Source: Hippopus hippopus (lineage: Eukaryota; Mollusca; Bivalvia; Cardiida; Cardiidae). From it: a DNA stretch of 64,000 nucleotides. Under the pieces are notes generated by a model. The model was not told the DNA's origin, ran no database searches, and saw only the letters and a program-made list of their open reading frames with translations. A program made the position numbers and the translations under genes. Shown piece by piece: positions 48,944 through 61,153 of this stretch. The stretch covers positions 11,667,918-11,731,917 of the forward strand of contig OX328104.1 in NCBI GenBank assembly GCA_946811185.2, in the 5' to 3' direction. Each line of letters opens with the position of its first letter. The stretch's first letter is position 1.

Positions 48944-50844
48944 CATACATCCAATTTGGTTTAGCCAATCAAATTTAGAAATTCTTTAGACGGATGGATG
49001 GTTGGTAAATACGGTGCCTGTACAAAACATAATTCCGATCTTGATCTATACAATATTCAAAGCAGCTAACGTTGTCCCGTATTACATGAAAAAAAGTACT
49101 TTATAAACAATAACTTTTTTACAGCACCGAACAGATCTAACTTGACAGATTAATTACCTGCTATTGATAAGCCACATTCCTGACTTATCGAACACAACTA
49201 CACACTTATCTAGCCAAAATCCGTCCTAGAACTAAGAAACTAGCTAGTTGCTGCATAGCACAAACCAACAACTTTTGAAAGATAGTAAAGAACTTCTCTT
49301 AACAACGTTCTCTCAGCGTTTTCCGTACCACTTGATTCAGGTTGCGTGCAGAAAGCACGCACAGCACGTTAAGCCTAAGTCCCACTAGCGTACATATATT
49401 TTACCTTCATGCACATCTGCGAAGGCAATTTTAGAAAAAATCAGAAATACGTCGCCATATGCTGAATATACGGAAATGTACGAGTCTAACTGTTCTGTAA
49501 GTTATGAGTATTTGCGTTTCTTGCGTATCTTGCGATTCTGCAACATTATCCGCCTACTAAACGTTGAACATGGCGGGGAGGATGAAACGAGACGAGACGA
49601 GACGTGACGAAACGAGACGAGAGATATCTTTGTAATATGTACGCAACTGTTTGACATTTCTTACTTTATGAAACACATTATTATGTAACAGTGCACCACT
49701 TTCGTTCAAATACAAGTGGAATAAGCTGTCTATCTATCCTGTTAACAGTTTGTTAATTTTAAACAGATGCCACAATTATTTCAACATTGAGAACGCCCTC
49801 TAATTAGCGCAAAATTTAACCCTTAAAACTCTTTACGTGTCTCAGTGCTTTTGTTGACACAGAAGATCAACACCAGTCTGCAAATAAAAACGTGCAGGTC
49901 GACCCTGATCCCTGATTGTGTGATAGTTCGAGATATGCTGGCAAAATCAACACTTGAACTTAACTAAATAGACTGTTTTGACACATTTAATGTCCAGTCA
50001 AGTTATATAACACTAAAAGGGTTTAAAAACAATTTCATCATGTGTTGCAATTTGTTTGTGTTTGAAACGTGGTTAGAAACACACTGCCTCTCGTACGTTA
50101 TCAAAACTAATTACGTAAGCGATTATCATACATTTCTTTTTTACTTTTTGCTTTTCCCCCATTAATCAGTAGTTTTAAGTTTTGTATTTTCAAGGCAAAG
50201 CAGATGGAACAACGACGATTTACAACTGATTCATGCTTATGCATTAAGTATGGACCAGTGTGAGACTGTGCTGTCAAAAGATAATTCTACCTAATGGATC
50301 AGCCGGATTTTACACAAAAGTGATCCATCTCATGCGAAGACTTGCTTCTAGTATAACGCGTTATGAAGATGCATTTAACCCCCTTTTCCTAGACCTCTGA
50401 TCATCTATAAACCTGTGCAAGATAAAGTCAACACAAATCATACATCGTTTGACGGTCAACGATCACCACAAATGCATTGTGAAAGAAAATGACATGCCAA
50501 AAACAAAAGGCAAAACTGTCTCGCTTGAGAACTTAATGCACACAACAGACTTAAGCAACCGATATTTCAGTTCCATTTTTATTTAAATACTCCTTGATCG
50601 CAAACACTTTTGGACAGTTGATTTCATTTGAATATTACGAAGCCACGCATACAAATGAAAATAAAGTTATGATTTGACTTAAATCTTATAATAGACTTTC
50701 ATAGACTATTGTACAGACTTATTTACGCCACATTTGTTTTTTTTTTTAATAATTCTGGGTTTATTTTACAGTGAAAATTTTGATAACTCACATTACTTAA
50801 AAGTTGATACAAAAATTAATGGGTATTTTTTATGCATATCAGTC
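48944..50844. other. Intergenic, no gene recognised
   Basis: A (GAGAC)n-like run lies at about 49580-49622. A family C-like right end (ATGCATTTAACCCCCTTTTC) is near 50371. No coding region supported. Confidence 0.45.
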
Positions 50845-51060
50845 TTTACCAGACGATTCCGTATTTTGACTAAACCGTGGAAAAAGGCTTCTAAGATCAT
50901 TGTGAGAAAAGGAGAAAATGCTGCTAACTGGTATTTTCTCTTTTTCCCCCACAATGTTTTTACTCTCTCAAAGTTAATATTCCATAATTTGTAGCCACAT
51001 GTAATTTGTCGTCTGCTTTCAGTTTGGACAAATCTAAGATTTTGTCGTCTGGTAAAGTAA
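50845..51060. repeat. Family E MITE
   Basis: CTTTACCAGACGATTCCG at the left, core AAGGAGAAAATGCTG...GTATTTTCTC, and the inverted right end TTTTGTCGTCTGGTAAAG. Confidence 0.55.
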
Positions 51061-52129
51061 GCACTTGAAACATCTTGACCTTGGGTCACCCTTGGTTTAA
51101 GTAAAGGCATTTTTAAGTTGTCTGGAGATTTCGATGCTGGTCACATAGACGTGTACATGATTAAGGCCATTCAGAGCCACAGTTTGGTCCCGGTGGCATA
51201 CACGCAAAACAGCAAACTATCACTGTAACAAAACTGAAATACAGTCGAAAAGCTTCGAAGCTTCCTTAAAAGAACTTTCTAAGCTAGCAAGTACTCTTTG
51301 ATTTAGATTGAGAAAATGCAAGCAAAAAATTAATAATCTGCGTGTCAGGTATGAATGGTTTTCTGTGCAGTCCGCCTGGAAGCATGTGCCTTCATCGTAC
51401 TTCCACACTATATAGAGTACAGACCCAGTCTGATGTGACGTCACATATGACAATAAAAAGAGCTTAGTGTCAATGTTTATGGATATTTACAGCAAGCTTA
51501 AAGCAGTGAATCAACGTTATGTCCGCCTGCTTCTTTCACACCAGATTTATTTGACTGATAGCAGATAATCTGCTGAAATAATATATCTATTACGTATATG
51601 GAAATAACACGAATGGTAATGGCGGAAAAAAAGCCTTATCATACTACGAACAATTTTTTACAACTCAAGAAATTCCGAGGTACAGAATGATGAATTCATA
51701 CAACTAAAAAGTCGACAGAGTAATAAGCCAGACAACATCGTACTATACAGAGAAGCTGTTCAGATTGAGCAACATCTCCATCTGTGAGAATTTTTTTTAA
51801 TTTTCTTTAAAGCTTGAATTATACTGGTTTCAAAAGCGTTTGTAAGAGGAAAGGTTAAAAATAAAAGGAAGGGTAGGAAAGAGAAGCGTTTTGAAACACG
51901 TACTCTAACATGACACATGAATTCGGCTCTATAAACACAGTGCAACGAAAGCGTGGTAAAATTTACGTCATTCTATGTAGAGTGACGTCATTCTGTATAA
52001 AATAAGTAGGTAATTCAATGGAATATAATGAGCATCCGCCTTTTTAATGTGCATCCGCCTTTTTACTCTAAGTATGAACTTGTTTTCCTTTCATTAAGAT
52101 TTAGTCATGTTAGAATCGAAATAACCTTT
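51061..52129. other. Intergenic, nothing recognised
   Basis: No repeat-family hallmark or recognisable protein. Confidence 0.4.
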
Positions 52130-52276
52130 TTTCTATCGTGGTTTATCGTTCAATAAACCACGTTGTGAGTTATGAGGCACAATGAATAAATCACTCGCGC
52201 TATCGCCCTCGTGGATTATTTATTGTGCCTTATAACTCACAACCGTGGTTTATTGAACGATAAACCACGATAGAAA
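52130..52276. repeat. Large inverted repeat with nested hairpins
   Basis: Left arm TTTCTATCGTGGTTTATCGT...AATAAACCACG, then GTGAGTTATGAGGCACAAT, is inverted at 52215-52276. Each arm itself folds (CGTGGTTTAT/ATAAACCACG), so the sequence can form a cruciform. The GC-rich centre is TCGCGCTATCGCCCTCGTG. Confidence 0.8.
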
Positions 52277-52678
52277 GAAGATTATTTCTTAATTAACCAT
52301 GAAGACATGAGTTAAAAATACGATTTACTTTGTGAATGGTTCGTTGTCAGGCTACAGAGAACGATGATTTTTACTTGCATTCGTAACTGGATTGACCGAA
52401 CAAAATAAAAGGGTTCTAGGACTCTTTCGTGCATTATTTCCACGATATTTGTAACAAATATTTTCTTCTACATCTAGAGTAAATATGTCACCACGATCTT
52501 TGAGATTATAATAACCAGTATAAATAAACTGCACATCAGAATTTAAAAATTTTGCCATTTCTTGGAGAGTTAAATGTTGAGTAAATATGAAACCATGTTT
52601 GTGGAGAAAACAATAAACCAATTATAAGTGCACATCAGACTTCAGCTATTTCTTCATTTTTTTGAAGTGATGGCCCAG

Positions 52679-53526
52679 TTTTAGCTCACCGAAGCACGAT
52701 CTGCTTAAACTGAGCTTATGTGATTGTGCTGTGTCCGGCGTTCGTTGTACGCCGTGCGTCGTGCCGTCGTCAACAGTTACCTTGTGTGCACTCTAGAGGC
52801 AACATTTTCTGTCGGATACTGATTAAACTCAGTCAGAATGTCTCGGACGCCCTCAAAATTGAGTCACGTCGGGTCAAAAAGTGGGTCGCCAGGCAATATC
52901 GTAGAAAAGCCTCGTATGCACTCTAGAGACAACATTTTCAGCCAAATACCCATGGAAAACGATCAGAATGTTTGTCTTGATGATATCCCAGATATGTTTG
53001 AATTGGGTAACGTCAGCCAAGAAGTAGGTCAGGGCCAGGTCTTAGATAAATCTTTTGCGCACTCTAGAGGCGGAAACTTGGTCAGAATATTTTTCTTTTA
53101 ATGAAATCTGGTACTAGTCCAAAATTGGGTCATGTGAGGTCAAAAGGCAGGTCATTTGGAGAGATCTTGTGTGCACTCTACAGGCCACACTTTTAGCCCA
53201 ATACCAATGAAACTCCGTCAGAATGTTTGTCTTGAATTATTAGACAAGTTCAAAATCGGGTCTTGTCAGGTCAAAAAGTAGGTTACTGTCACAAATCTAA
53301 AACCTTTTGTGCAGTCTGAAGGCCGCATTTTCAGTCTGATACTCATGAAACATCGTCAGAATGTTTGTCTTGATAATATCGCTGAAAAGCTCGAAAATAG
53401 GTCAAGTCGCTCAAAAAGTAGGTCCTTAACACTCATGTATTTTACATCATTACAACCGGGATCTTTCAGTTTTATCAATCATGAATGACTCAGGTAAGCA
53501 TTTTAGGGCCAATGGCCCTCTTGTTT
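52679..53526. mobile_element. Tandem-cored non-autonomous element (pearl/mini-Helitron-like)
   Basis: Begins TTTTAGCTCACCGAAGCACG. The core has five degenerate units of 114-141 bp marked by GTGCACTCTAGAGGC-like sequence at about 52786, 52916, 53057, 53170 and 53309 and by GTCAGAATGTTTGTCTTGA. It ends in a 6-bp hairpin AGGGCCAATGGCCCT (53505-53519) followed by CTTGTTT. Tandem cores with fixed flanks and a 3' hairpin are known from bivalve pearl elements; the class is inference. The open frames within are repeat artefacts. Confidence 0.55.
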
Positions 53527-54118
53527 CTTATGTACATTTTGATGATTTACTTTAAGGCACTGAGGACCTCCATTAGCAATGGAACCCAGGAAACACGTAC
53601 AAGCAAGCCGTTGCCATATAAAATTGCTTTAAAGCAAAAACAAGAATAGAACCAAATATCGAACTACCTGTCATTTGGTTCCGATTTTCTGGCAACAACA
53701 ACAACAACAAAGAACTATCGCATGCTGATCATTTTTTACAGCAGGTCAAAATGGATTTTATATTTTTGTATGACGTGCAAAGATTGAAAAAAATTCCAAA
53801 TGTCATTGATCTACACAGACATACGCATAATGACAAGTATTTTTTCAATCGTTTGAAGGTCAAACTTTGGTAAATTGCTGTTAGCCCGAACTACCATTCA
53901 CTTTTCTGGGAGTTATCGATATACATAAATTATGTACACAGGCGATAACACGAGTATATTTCTCTTAACTCGTATATTCATCGTTAAAAACAAGGCCAAC
54001 CCGTAAATATATTATAAATGGTGGTAAACTAAGCTGTTGGCTGAATGTTGGCCCCAAACCAGCATGGGGCGTCAATATCGCTTCCATGTCATACTGGATT
54101 AGGGAGTCACTTTAAACT
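53527..54118. other. Intergenic, nothing recognised
   Basis: Only a short (CAA)n run near 53690. Confidence 0.4.
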
Positions 54119-54150
54119 TTACCAGACAACAACTTTTAAATTTGACTCTA

Positions 54151-55477
54151 CGTGGGGTGATCAGAAAGAACGCGAACCACCCGATTATTTCAAAAACTAC
54201 TTTACTTAAGATAACAAAAATTTGCACAGATGAACATTAATTACCTGGTTACTTACTCAAGCGTTTAAATGACGTCATAGGCAAAAAAGAAAAGAGTGAC
54301 GTCATTTCAATGACATCACATACTGCGTTAGCGGTTCACAATGTCGGATGACGTTTTATTTGAGCAGAGAGTAATTATAAAGTTTTACGTTAAACTCGGA
54401 AAGTCTTCATCGGAAATTAAGGCCGATTTAGATAAAGTTTATGGGGACTCAGCACTTAAGAAAACCAGTATTTGTAAATGGATTGGACGATTTAGAGAAG
54501 GACGCGAAACCGTTGAAAATGACCCTAAATCTGGCCGTCCATCAACATCAGTAACGGACAAAACTATCGCGGATGTGCAGCAGCATGTAAAGCAAGATCG
54601 TCGAGTTACTGTCAGGGAAATAGCTGACACATTTAGCATTTCCTATGGAAGTGCACAGGAGATTTTAACTGACAAACTTGGAATGTCGCGTGTTTGTGCA
54701 AGGTGGGTGCCTCGGCTACTGACGCCCGAGCAAATGGGGGTTAGGGTCGAAATTTGTTCTGAAATTTTAGAACGCAATAGGAAAGAAGGATCAAACTTTA
54801 CTGATCGTATTGTGACATGCGATGAAACATGGGTACACTTTTACGAGCCCGAATCTAAACAACAAAGCAGTGTATGGAAACATCCAACATCGCCGTCCCC
54901 TGTTAAAGCCAAACTTTCTAAGTCTGTTGGTAAAGTTATGTGCATCATGTTTTTCTCTTCTCAACGTTTTCTTCTAAATCATGTTGTACCTATACATACT
55001 ACAGTCAATGCTGAGTATTATGCCAGCATTATTCGAATGAATTTAATACAGTCCATCCGAAAAAAACAGCCGGAACTTCTATGGAGAGGCGTCATTTTAC
55101 ATCAAGATAATGCTCCCGCTCACAAAGCCAAACTTGTACAGGAAGTTTTGAAAAAACTAAACATAGAAACATTAGACCATCCTGCCTATAGTCCAGACCT
55201 GGCCCCATGTGACTTTTGGCTATTTCCTGTTTTGAAAGATTCTCTACGTGGCACGCGCTACGAGAGCAGAGAGGAGCTAACCCATGCCATGACCGGGTCG
55301 TTGAGAGTGATGTCACGTGACGGGCTCGCGCACGTGTTTCGCGCATGGGAATCAAGAATGAATAAGTGCATAGAACACAAAGGAGGTTACTTTGAAAAAC
55401 AGTAAACATTCCAAGTTGATTTTTATAACAATATTCCGATAAAGGCACTGGTCCGCGTTCTTTCTGATCACCCCTCG
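54151..55477 (+). mobile_element. Full-length mariner element, 1327 bp
   Basis: TA dinucleotides at 54149-54150 and 55478-55479 are the target duplication. The 29-bp inverted ends (CG(T/A)GGGGTGATCAGAAAGA...) differ at two positions. The transposase frame is open. Confidence 0.9.
54341..55405 (+). CDS. Mariner transposase (DD34D)
   Basis: 354 residues, normal length for mariner. The N-terminal half has two helix-turn-helix motifs (IIKFYVKLGKSSSEIKADLD; VREIADTFSISYGSAQEILT) and DPKSGRPSTS between them. Catalytic Asp residues are in VTCDETWVHFY, VILHQDNAPAHKA and PDLAPCDFWLF, with 34 residues between the second and third, the mariner signature. No stop or frameshift interrupts it, so it may be recently active. 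The usual Trp-Asp pair after GKVM is replaced by CIMFFSS, which deserves a look. It cuts and pastes DNA at TA sites. Confidence 0.93.
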   Translation: MSDDVLFEQRVIIKFYVKLGKSSSEIKADLDKVYGDSALKKTSICKWIGRFREGRETVENDPKSGRPSTSVTDKTIADVQQHVKQDRRVTVREIADTFSISYGSAQEILTDKLGMSRVCARWVPRLLTPEQMGVRVEICSEILERNRKEGSNFTDRIVTCDETWVHFYEPESKQQSSVWKHPTSPSPVKAKLSKSVGKVMCIMFFSSQRFLLNHVVPIHTTVNAEYYASIIRMNLIQSIRKKQPELLWRGVILHQDNAPAHKAKLVQEVLKKLNIETLDHPAYSPDLAPCDFWLFPVLKDSLRGTRYESREELTHAMTGSLRVMSRDGLAHVFRAWESRMNKCIEHKGGYFEKQ

Positions 55478-55710
55478 TACTTAAAGCATTTACAGACGAC
55501 ATCAAATTAAGATGCTAAAAGTCGGGATTTGTCGTTAGAAGGGTAGAAAATATTGATGGAAAATATGCTGGTCTTTGGAAGGGTAGAAAACATTGTGGCG
55601 TAAAATGCTGGTGCTGGTTACCACCATTTTTTTACATTTCCAAAAATGTATGTTTCAAAAGCATTTTAATTCAGGATCGTGAAAACACAAGATTGTTTGG
55701 TAAAGGATGA

Positions 55711-56999
55711 AGGGAATGGTACAACTGAGATAGCAGATAATTATAGAACTAAACCAAGGCAATGTCTTGTAGCGGTCGTGTTGAGGCTAAAAGTAATGAT
55801 GAATCTCCTTGCATTAGAAAAAAAAAAGACCTTTTTTTTTCTTACAATGGAAAATAAACACGACAAATAATAATCAAAACCTTTGAAAATAGGGCCTTTG
55901 AATGCGTTCTTGTGCGCATATTTCGCCTAACGAATTCTTGTTGGGGGGGGGGGGGGGAGGAGGTGTCATAAAATTGAAATAGTAATAATAAAGCACGGAA
56001 AAAAAGGGCTTTCTACAATTTCTCTTTTTGTTTTCCCTTCTGGTGTATTTTCCCTACAACGAAAGGAAATATAAATTCTACATTCCTTATTGTGGATTTG
56101 CAGAAAATGGAATAAGAATAGTTTGTGTTATTTTGCATAACTTTCTGCATTTAGTCCCTTAACTGCTAAATGAATGAAATGCAAACTGCCAGCAATCGAC
56201 CAACGGTACCTAACTATTGCCATTTCAAAATTCTTTTTGCCAGAACAAACTAACAGCATCGGACACTGTAGATCCAAGATTTGACCACAAGTTTTGTTAT
56301 TCTATTACTTTTTTAATTTAGAGTTAAGTTGTATATGTTATTAAACTGGTTGGTGTACACTGACCTAGATTGCACGTTCTTGGGTCTCTATCGTCAACAA
56401 AAGCTGTATATGTCTCTAAATACTCGTACTGTGAAAAAGTAAAGAGCGATAAGTGATAGTGCAAACCTTTTTAGTTATTTCTTTTCTCCAGGGTATTCCA
56501 GATTAACTCTTTCGGTGCCAAATATATTAACTCCACATCTTTCTACGGCTGAAAATACAGTCCACTGAATCTTAAAAAATATTTTATCTGATTAGTTCTA
56601 ATTTTTAACGTGTGTCGTCCGCAAAGTCTCCGATTTCGCTTTTATCGCTGAAACGATGAATACTCTGATACATTTTGAAAATAAAATTATAAATATTCTT
56701 TGTTCGAACCCAAGGAAACTTTGTATCAGCTTTTATCACCGCCCATAGGCTCAGCACCGTTTTTGTAGTATTAATAGTCCAGTAAATTGACAAACTTGAG
56801 ACTACTATATGCCTGTAAATGAAAATGGCTCGAATTTATCTTTTTAAACGATCATTAATACTACGACATCAAGTTTGTTTGAATCAGATTAATCCACCAA
56901 TATGGCATACCCAACATCAGAGCATTCTCTGTGGACCCTTACCTCAGTGTACAATGTTAAGAAAAGCAGCTTAAGTGTTAGCCAGAAAATTTACAATAT
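55711..56999. other. Intergenic with poly-G tract
   Basis: A run of 15 G lies at 55943-55957. A decayed family A fragment (GGACACTGTAGATCCAAGAT) is near 56259 and TTAACTCTTTCGGTGCC near 56504. No gene recognised. Confidence 0.45.
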
Positions 57000-57250
57000 A
57001 TTTAAATTTATAATAACTCAGTTATTGTACGGTCGGTTTAAGTGTTAGTCACTGGCTGGAAAATGAATGTTAAAAGATGGAGCTACATGGCAACTTTTGG
57101 CCTAGTTTAAAATTCATTTTCCTACCAATGACTAACACTTAGACGGGTCGCACAATGACAGATTGTCATTTCCACAATAATTTTCATACTCTTAAATGGA
57201 TGATTTAAATTCAGTTGCATTTTGCCATCCCTTTTGTTTACTTTTGGCCA
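57000..57250. repeat. Family F repeat
   Basis: Matches 48655-48943 and 26475-26870 through CACAATGACAGATTGTCATT, CCATTTT-type ends and TTTGTTTACTTTTGGCC. Confidence 0.55.
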
Positions 57251-57397
57251 CTATTTAGCCTCTTAGGGAGGGCCGTACTAAAAAGAATTTTGGTCATTCC
57301 TGTATGTACTTATTGCCCGGGCAGATAATTAGTTTAGGTCACTGACACCTTGACATTTTCACTTGAAAACCTTAGGTGATAATCTACTGCTACATGT

Positions 57398-57638
57398 GAA
57401 TGATATGTGTAGTGCTCTAAAAGGTCTAAATGCATCTGCAAAAAGTATCAACCAAGGTCAGCCTGCGCAGTCCGCGCAGGCTGACCTGGGCCGAAACACT
57501 TTTTGCTATTCAAGCTACTTCATGGTTCAGCCGTTGAATAGACAAAATGGATTTTATGAATTAACAATTATGTGATGACTTGCTAGCTATGATGCATCAC
57601 GGAAATGCATTTAGGCCGCTTTTCTCAGAGCATGGCTC
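57398..57638. repeat. Family C MITE
   Basis: Hairpin AAGGTCAGCCTGCGCAGTCC...GCGCAGGCTGACCT intact; right end CAGAGCATGGCTCATG. Confidence 0.65.
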
Positions 57639-58204
57639 ATGTGTATTAACTTTCATAACCTACATGTAGGTCAGGCCTATGTCTCCATATTGAGGGCAGG
57701 CATAAGAATGGAAAACTGAAAAGGTTTGAAACTGAATGAATATCGCTTGGTCTCAAACGGCACAACACAACAACATAGGCGGTGTGAGCTTCATCTTTAA
57801 AATTCAGCAATATGGCGAAAAACATTGATTTAGTAATGCATGCGTGAACGAACACAATGACTTTCGTAATCTGTCTTGGTTTGGCTTGTAGATCAAAGAT
57901 AAAGAATTAATTAACGCTGTACCCAAAACATCTACTTTTACAACCTCAAGAAAGACAGCTTTTAAAACGTTGGTGAGAAAAAGGAAGAAATGTTGGTTAC
58001 CAGAATTCCTACTTTTCTTACGTTGTTTTGTTGCACCTTCAAACACAGATCCTACCATTTTAACGAAATTTAATTTGTTATATGCAAATACTTTCAACAC
58101 GGTAAAGTGTAGTAAAGAATTAATGAAAAGAACAATCGATTCTCACACAGTTGATTTTACTTTTGACTGGTCTCTGGGAAACGTTCTTCTCTGTACCAAA
58201 CATA
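57639..58204. other. Intergenic with family E relic
   Basis: A family E core lies at about 57970-58030 (GTGAGAAAAAGGAAGAAATG / CCAGAATTCCTACTTTTC). No gene. Confidence 0.4.
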
Positions 58205-58735
58205 AAAGCCATGCTTTGTGGAAAGGGGATCAGTGCATTTGCAAAAAAATTGGATCCAAGTCAGCCTGTGCAGTCCGCGCAGGGTGACCTCGGTCTTATT
58301 TTTTTGCAATGGATCAATCCTGCCTTATGGTTTAGTCGGTTGATGGACAAAATTTATTTTATGGATACATAATTATGTGATGACATGCTTGGTATAATGC
58401 GTCAGGGATATGCATTAAATCCTCTTTTCACAGAAAATAATATCTTGTCGTTTTTAGATTAATTTAAACATATGAGCCATGCTGTGACAAAAGGGGGCTT
58501 AATGCATCATCGTGATACATGACACCGGCCCAATCATCACATAATTATGGATCCATAATAGCCACTTTTTTAAATAACCGACTTAATCATGGGGTAGACT
58601 GGTCCTTTGACAAACAGAAAATTGACCGATAGCGAAAAGTTTCGGCCCAGGTCAGCCTGCCCGGACTGCGCAGGCTGACCTGAGCCGATACTTTTCGCAG
58701 ATGCATTAAGTCCCCTTTTCATAGAGCACGGCTCA
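58205..58735. repeat. Two adjacent family C MITEs in opposite orientation
   Basis: 58205-58438 starts AAGCCATGCTTTGTGGAAAG. 58473-58735 starts ATGAGCCATGCTGTGACAAA and ends ATAGAGCACGGCTCA. Their unique halves are inverted relative to each other. Confidence 0.65.
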
Positions 58736-58769
58736 ATTATTTATTTTACATCGACTGAGAAACAATTTC

Positions 58770-58930
58770 CTACAACTTGTACTAATCTCTCGCGATTCTG
58801 CTTCCTTGGAACTACACCAGTACTCACGCCGAATGATTGGGCCAAATGAACGGTCTCAAAGTTGACACCCGCTCCCAGGTATCGAACTCGGGACCTTATG
58901 GTTACGAGACCTCCCTCTACCTCACAACCA
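58770..58930 (-). repeat. Possible SINE or tRNA-like fragment
   Basis: On the minus strand, GTGGTTGTGAGGTAGAGGGA and GTCCCGAGTTCGATACCTGG look like A and B boxes. No target duplication found. Confidence 0.35.
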
Positions 58931-59259
58931 CGAACACTACGCGTTGTCGTTTTTATACAATAAAAAAAAAAACCCTGCTAATGTTTAGTTTGCTTTCGAT
59001 TGATGGGGGGTATTTAGAGAGAAGTAGAGAGAGTGGAACAAGGTCATACAGCACGTATCTTGGTAAACTCTACACAAAATGCACCCGAATTCACGTACGT
59101 AAAAGACAAAGGTCAGCAAGTAAACAAAACAAATATTTACGACGCTTTTACAGCAGAGTTCCCGGAATGATACGACCCACATCTCTGTTCCATAAACGGT
59201 AACTTCAGGGGGCTAAATGAAATAAAAAATAAAAAAAAATGTCCTCTGTGGATAAAGCG

Positions 59260-59531
59260 ATCATTTGGTCATGTTTTAGAAAAGTGGCGGGCGATGTAGA
59301 TTCAAGATCAGATTTTACGTTCTTTGACGTTTCCACTCTGCTACACTGTCTACAAAGTCGATACTCGTTGCCATTTGTAAATTTTCTTCATGTCCAAAGA
59401 TCGGTCTACATTAGGGTTCAGTCGATTGTTAGACAAAATGGATATTATGGATCCATAATAAGGTGATAATTTGCTTGGTACAATGCATAACGAAGATACA
59501 CCAAATTCTCTTTTGTCAGAGGATGGCTCAT
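59260..59531. repeat. Hybrid of family A fragment and family C right half
   Basis: GGCGATGTAGATTCAAGATC (family A-like) runs into AATTTTCTTCATGTCCAAAG and the family C right half, ending GTCAGAGGATGGCTCAT. Confidence 0.45.
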
Positions 59532-60339
59532 ATGATGGTTCAAGGCCATGTCATATCTACCCAGTTATAACACTTTGGGACTAGTCATTCCTTGAAAACT
59601 ACGAATACGCCAATGCATGGGTAGAGACATGGCTCGCGACGCACATTAGGTAATGCAACCTGTGGTGATAAAACCGTTAACCACTTAATCAAGGAGTACC
59701 CCCCGAAAACATATACTCTAAATATATCGCAATTTGTTTTGTTTTGCACATATTATTGTTGTAACGCTGTACAGTGAGTTGAATGACTTGACGTTAAACT
59801 GGAATTTTATAACCACGTTATCTCAAATAACCTTATTACAGAATTGGCAATGGTTTCCTGCTTGTAGAAAGAATCTTGAAGGAATTATCGGTAAAGAAAT
59901 AAGTTTGTCAGAATGACTAAATTTAAGAGCTGGGAGAGTATAAGATAAGAGAGTTAAGATAGTATGCGAACTTAAAATCTTATTATACTGAAAAGAAATT
60001 TCTCGCGATCTGATAATATGCCCTGAACATATATTCCTGTACACTGGCAAAATCTACGTAAAAGCAGTTTCCCTTTCGGGAGCCCCGTATACATAACTAC
60101 ACTTTTAACACAACATCCAAAATGGAGGCATCGATCGATACGAGCCGCCCACAAGACAAACATACTGAGTAGCCTGCACCATATTATTACTAGTTTCCGT
60201 TGATGGTTGTCATTAAAGCAGAAAGAATGGGTTATCTTTGAAAATAAATGAATAAATAGTTACATAATTTATTATATTATCGTTAATGTCATTCTAAAAC
60301 AAATACACTGGGTTAAAATGAAACCGTCCCTTCGTCAGG
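59532..60339. other. Intergenic, nothing recognised
   Basis: No repeat-family or protein motif identified. Confidence 0.4.
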
Positions 60340-60845
60340 TATGCAAATTGTGAAGTGTCGAAATTCATACATTGTAACGTTTAAAGGATAACCAAGTGGT
60401 CGTTGAAGGCAACTAATGGTTGTTTACTTTTGCCAAAAAAATCAATAGTGCATAGTTACTTTTTTAAGTTGTTTAAATCCATGTTTAAATAGAAATACGT
60501 TGAATGTCGATCGCAGTGACATCGTCGAGTTTATGCACCAAACTGCACGTTTTACCAAGGTTTCAATGACGTCAGTTCATATTGACGTCAATTTACATTT
60601 AAATGGAGCACTCAGAAGGGAAATTCTATTTCGTCAGCGTACTCAATTCGTGAGACCATAAAACAGGTAAATTACACTGAAATGGTAAAACTTTGCAGCA
60701 TAATAATTAGTTGTACGTCATGTGGCAGGGGACTTGGAAACTTGTCCACGGCTATGGCGAATTATGTCGCAGCCTCGCCTTCGGCTCGGGGCGACATGAT
60801 TCGCCACAGCCATGAACAAGTTTCCAAGTCCCCTGCCACCTGACC
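60340..60845. repeat. Family D repeat, full copy with palindromic end
   Basis: The region 60722-60839 is a long inverted repeat: GTGGCAGGGGACTTGGAAAC...GAATTATGTCGC and its complement around AGCCTCGCCTTCGGCTCGG. The remainder is the inverse of 6230-6540. Confidence 0.75.
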
Positions 60846-60891
60846 GTACTTGTAACTAATAATGTACGTTAGATACCTCGCTGTTTATTTG

Positions 60892-61153
60892 TGAGCCGTG
60901 CTCTGAGAAAACGGGTTTAATGCATTTGCAAAGAGTATCGACTAAAAGTCAGCCTGGCAGTCCGCGCAGGTTGACCTGAATTGAACTTACTGCTGTTGGT
61001 CAATTTTCTTCATGTCATAGGACCGTTATACCTCATAATTCTGTCGGTTGTTGGAGAAAATGCACTTTTTGAATCCATAAATTTGTAAAGACTTGCTTGG
61101 TATAACGCATCACGGATATGCATTAAACCCCCTTTCTCGAGAGCACCGCTCAT
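60892..61153. repeat. Family C MITE
   Basis: GTGAGCCGTGCTCTGAGAAA at the left and GAGAGCACCGCTCAT at the right; hairpin arms CAGCCTGGCAGTCCGCGCAGG are slightly damaged. Confidence 0.65.

Larger units (their letters stand above)
54119..55710. repeat. Family E MITE split by mariner
   Basis: ACCAGACAACAACTTTTAAA at 54121 and AAAGCATTTACAGACGACAT at about 55485 are the two halves of the conserved family E left region. The mariner element lies between them. The unit ends near ACAAGATTGTTTGGTAAAGG. Confidence 0.65.

Noticed and set aside
52720..53101. Two overlapping open frames
   Set aside because: They read through the tandem core of a non-coding element.
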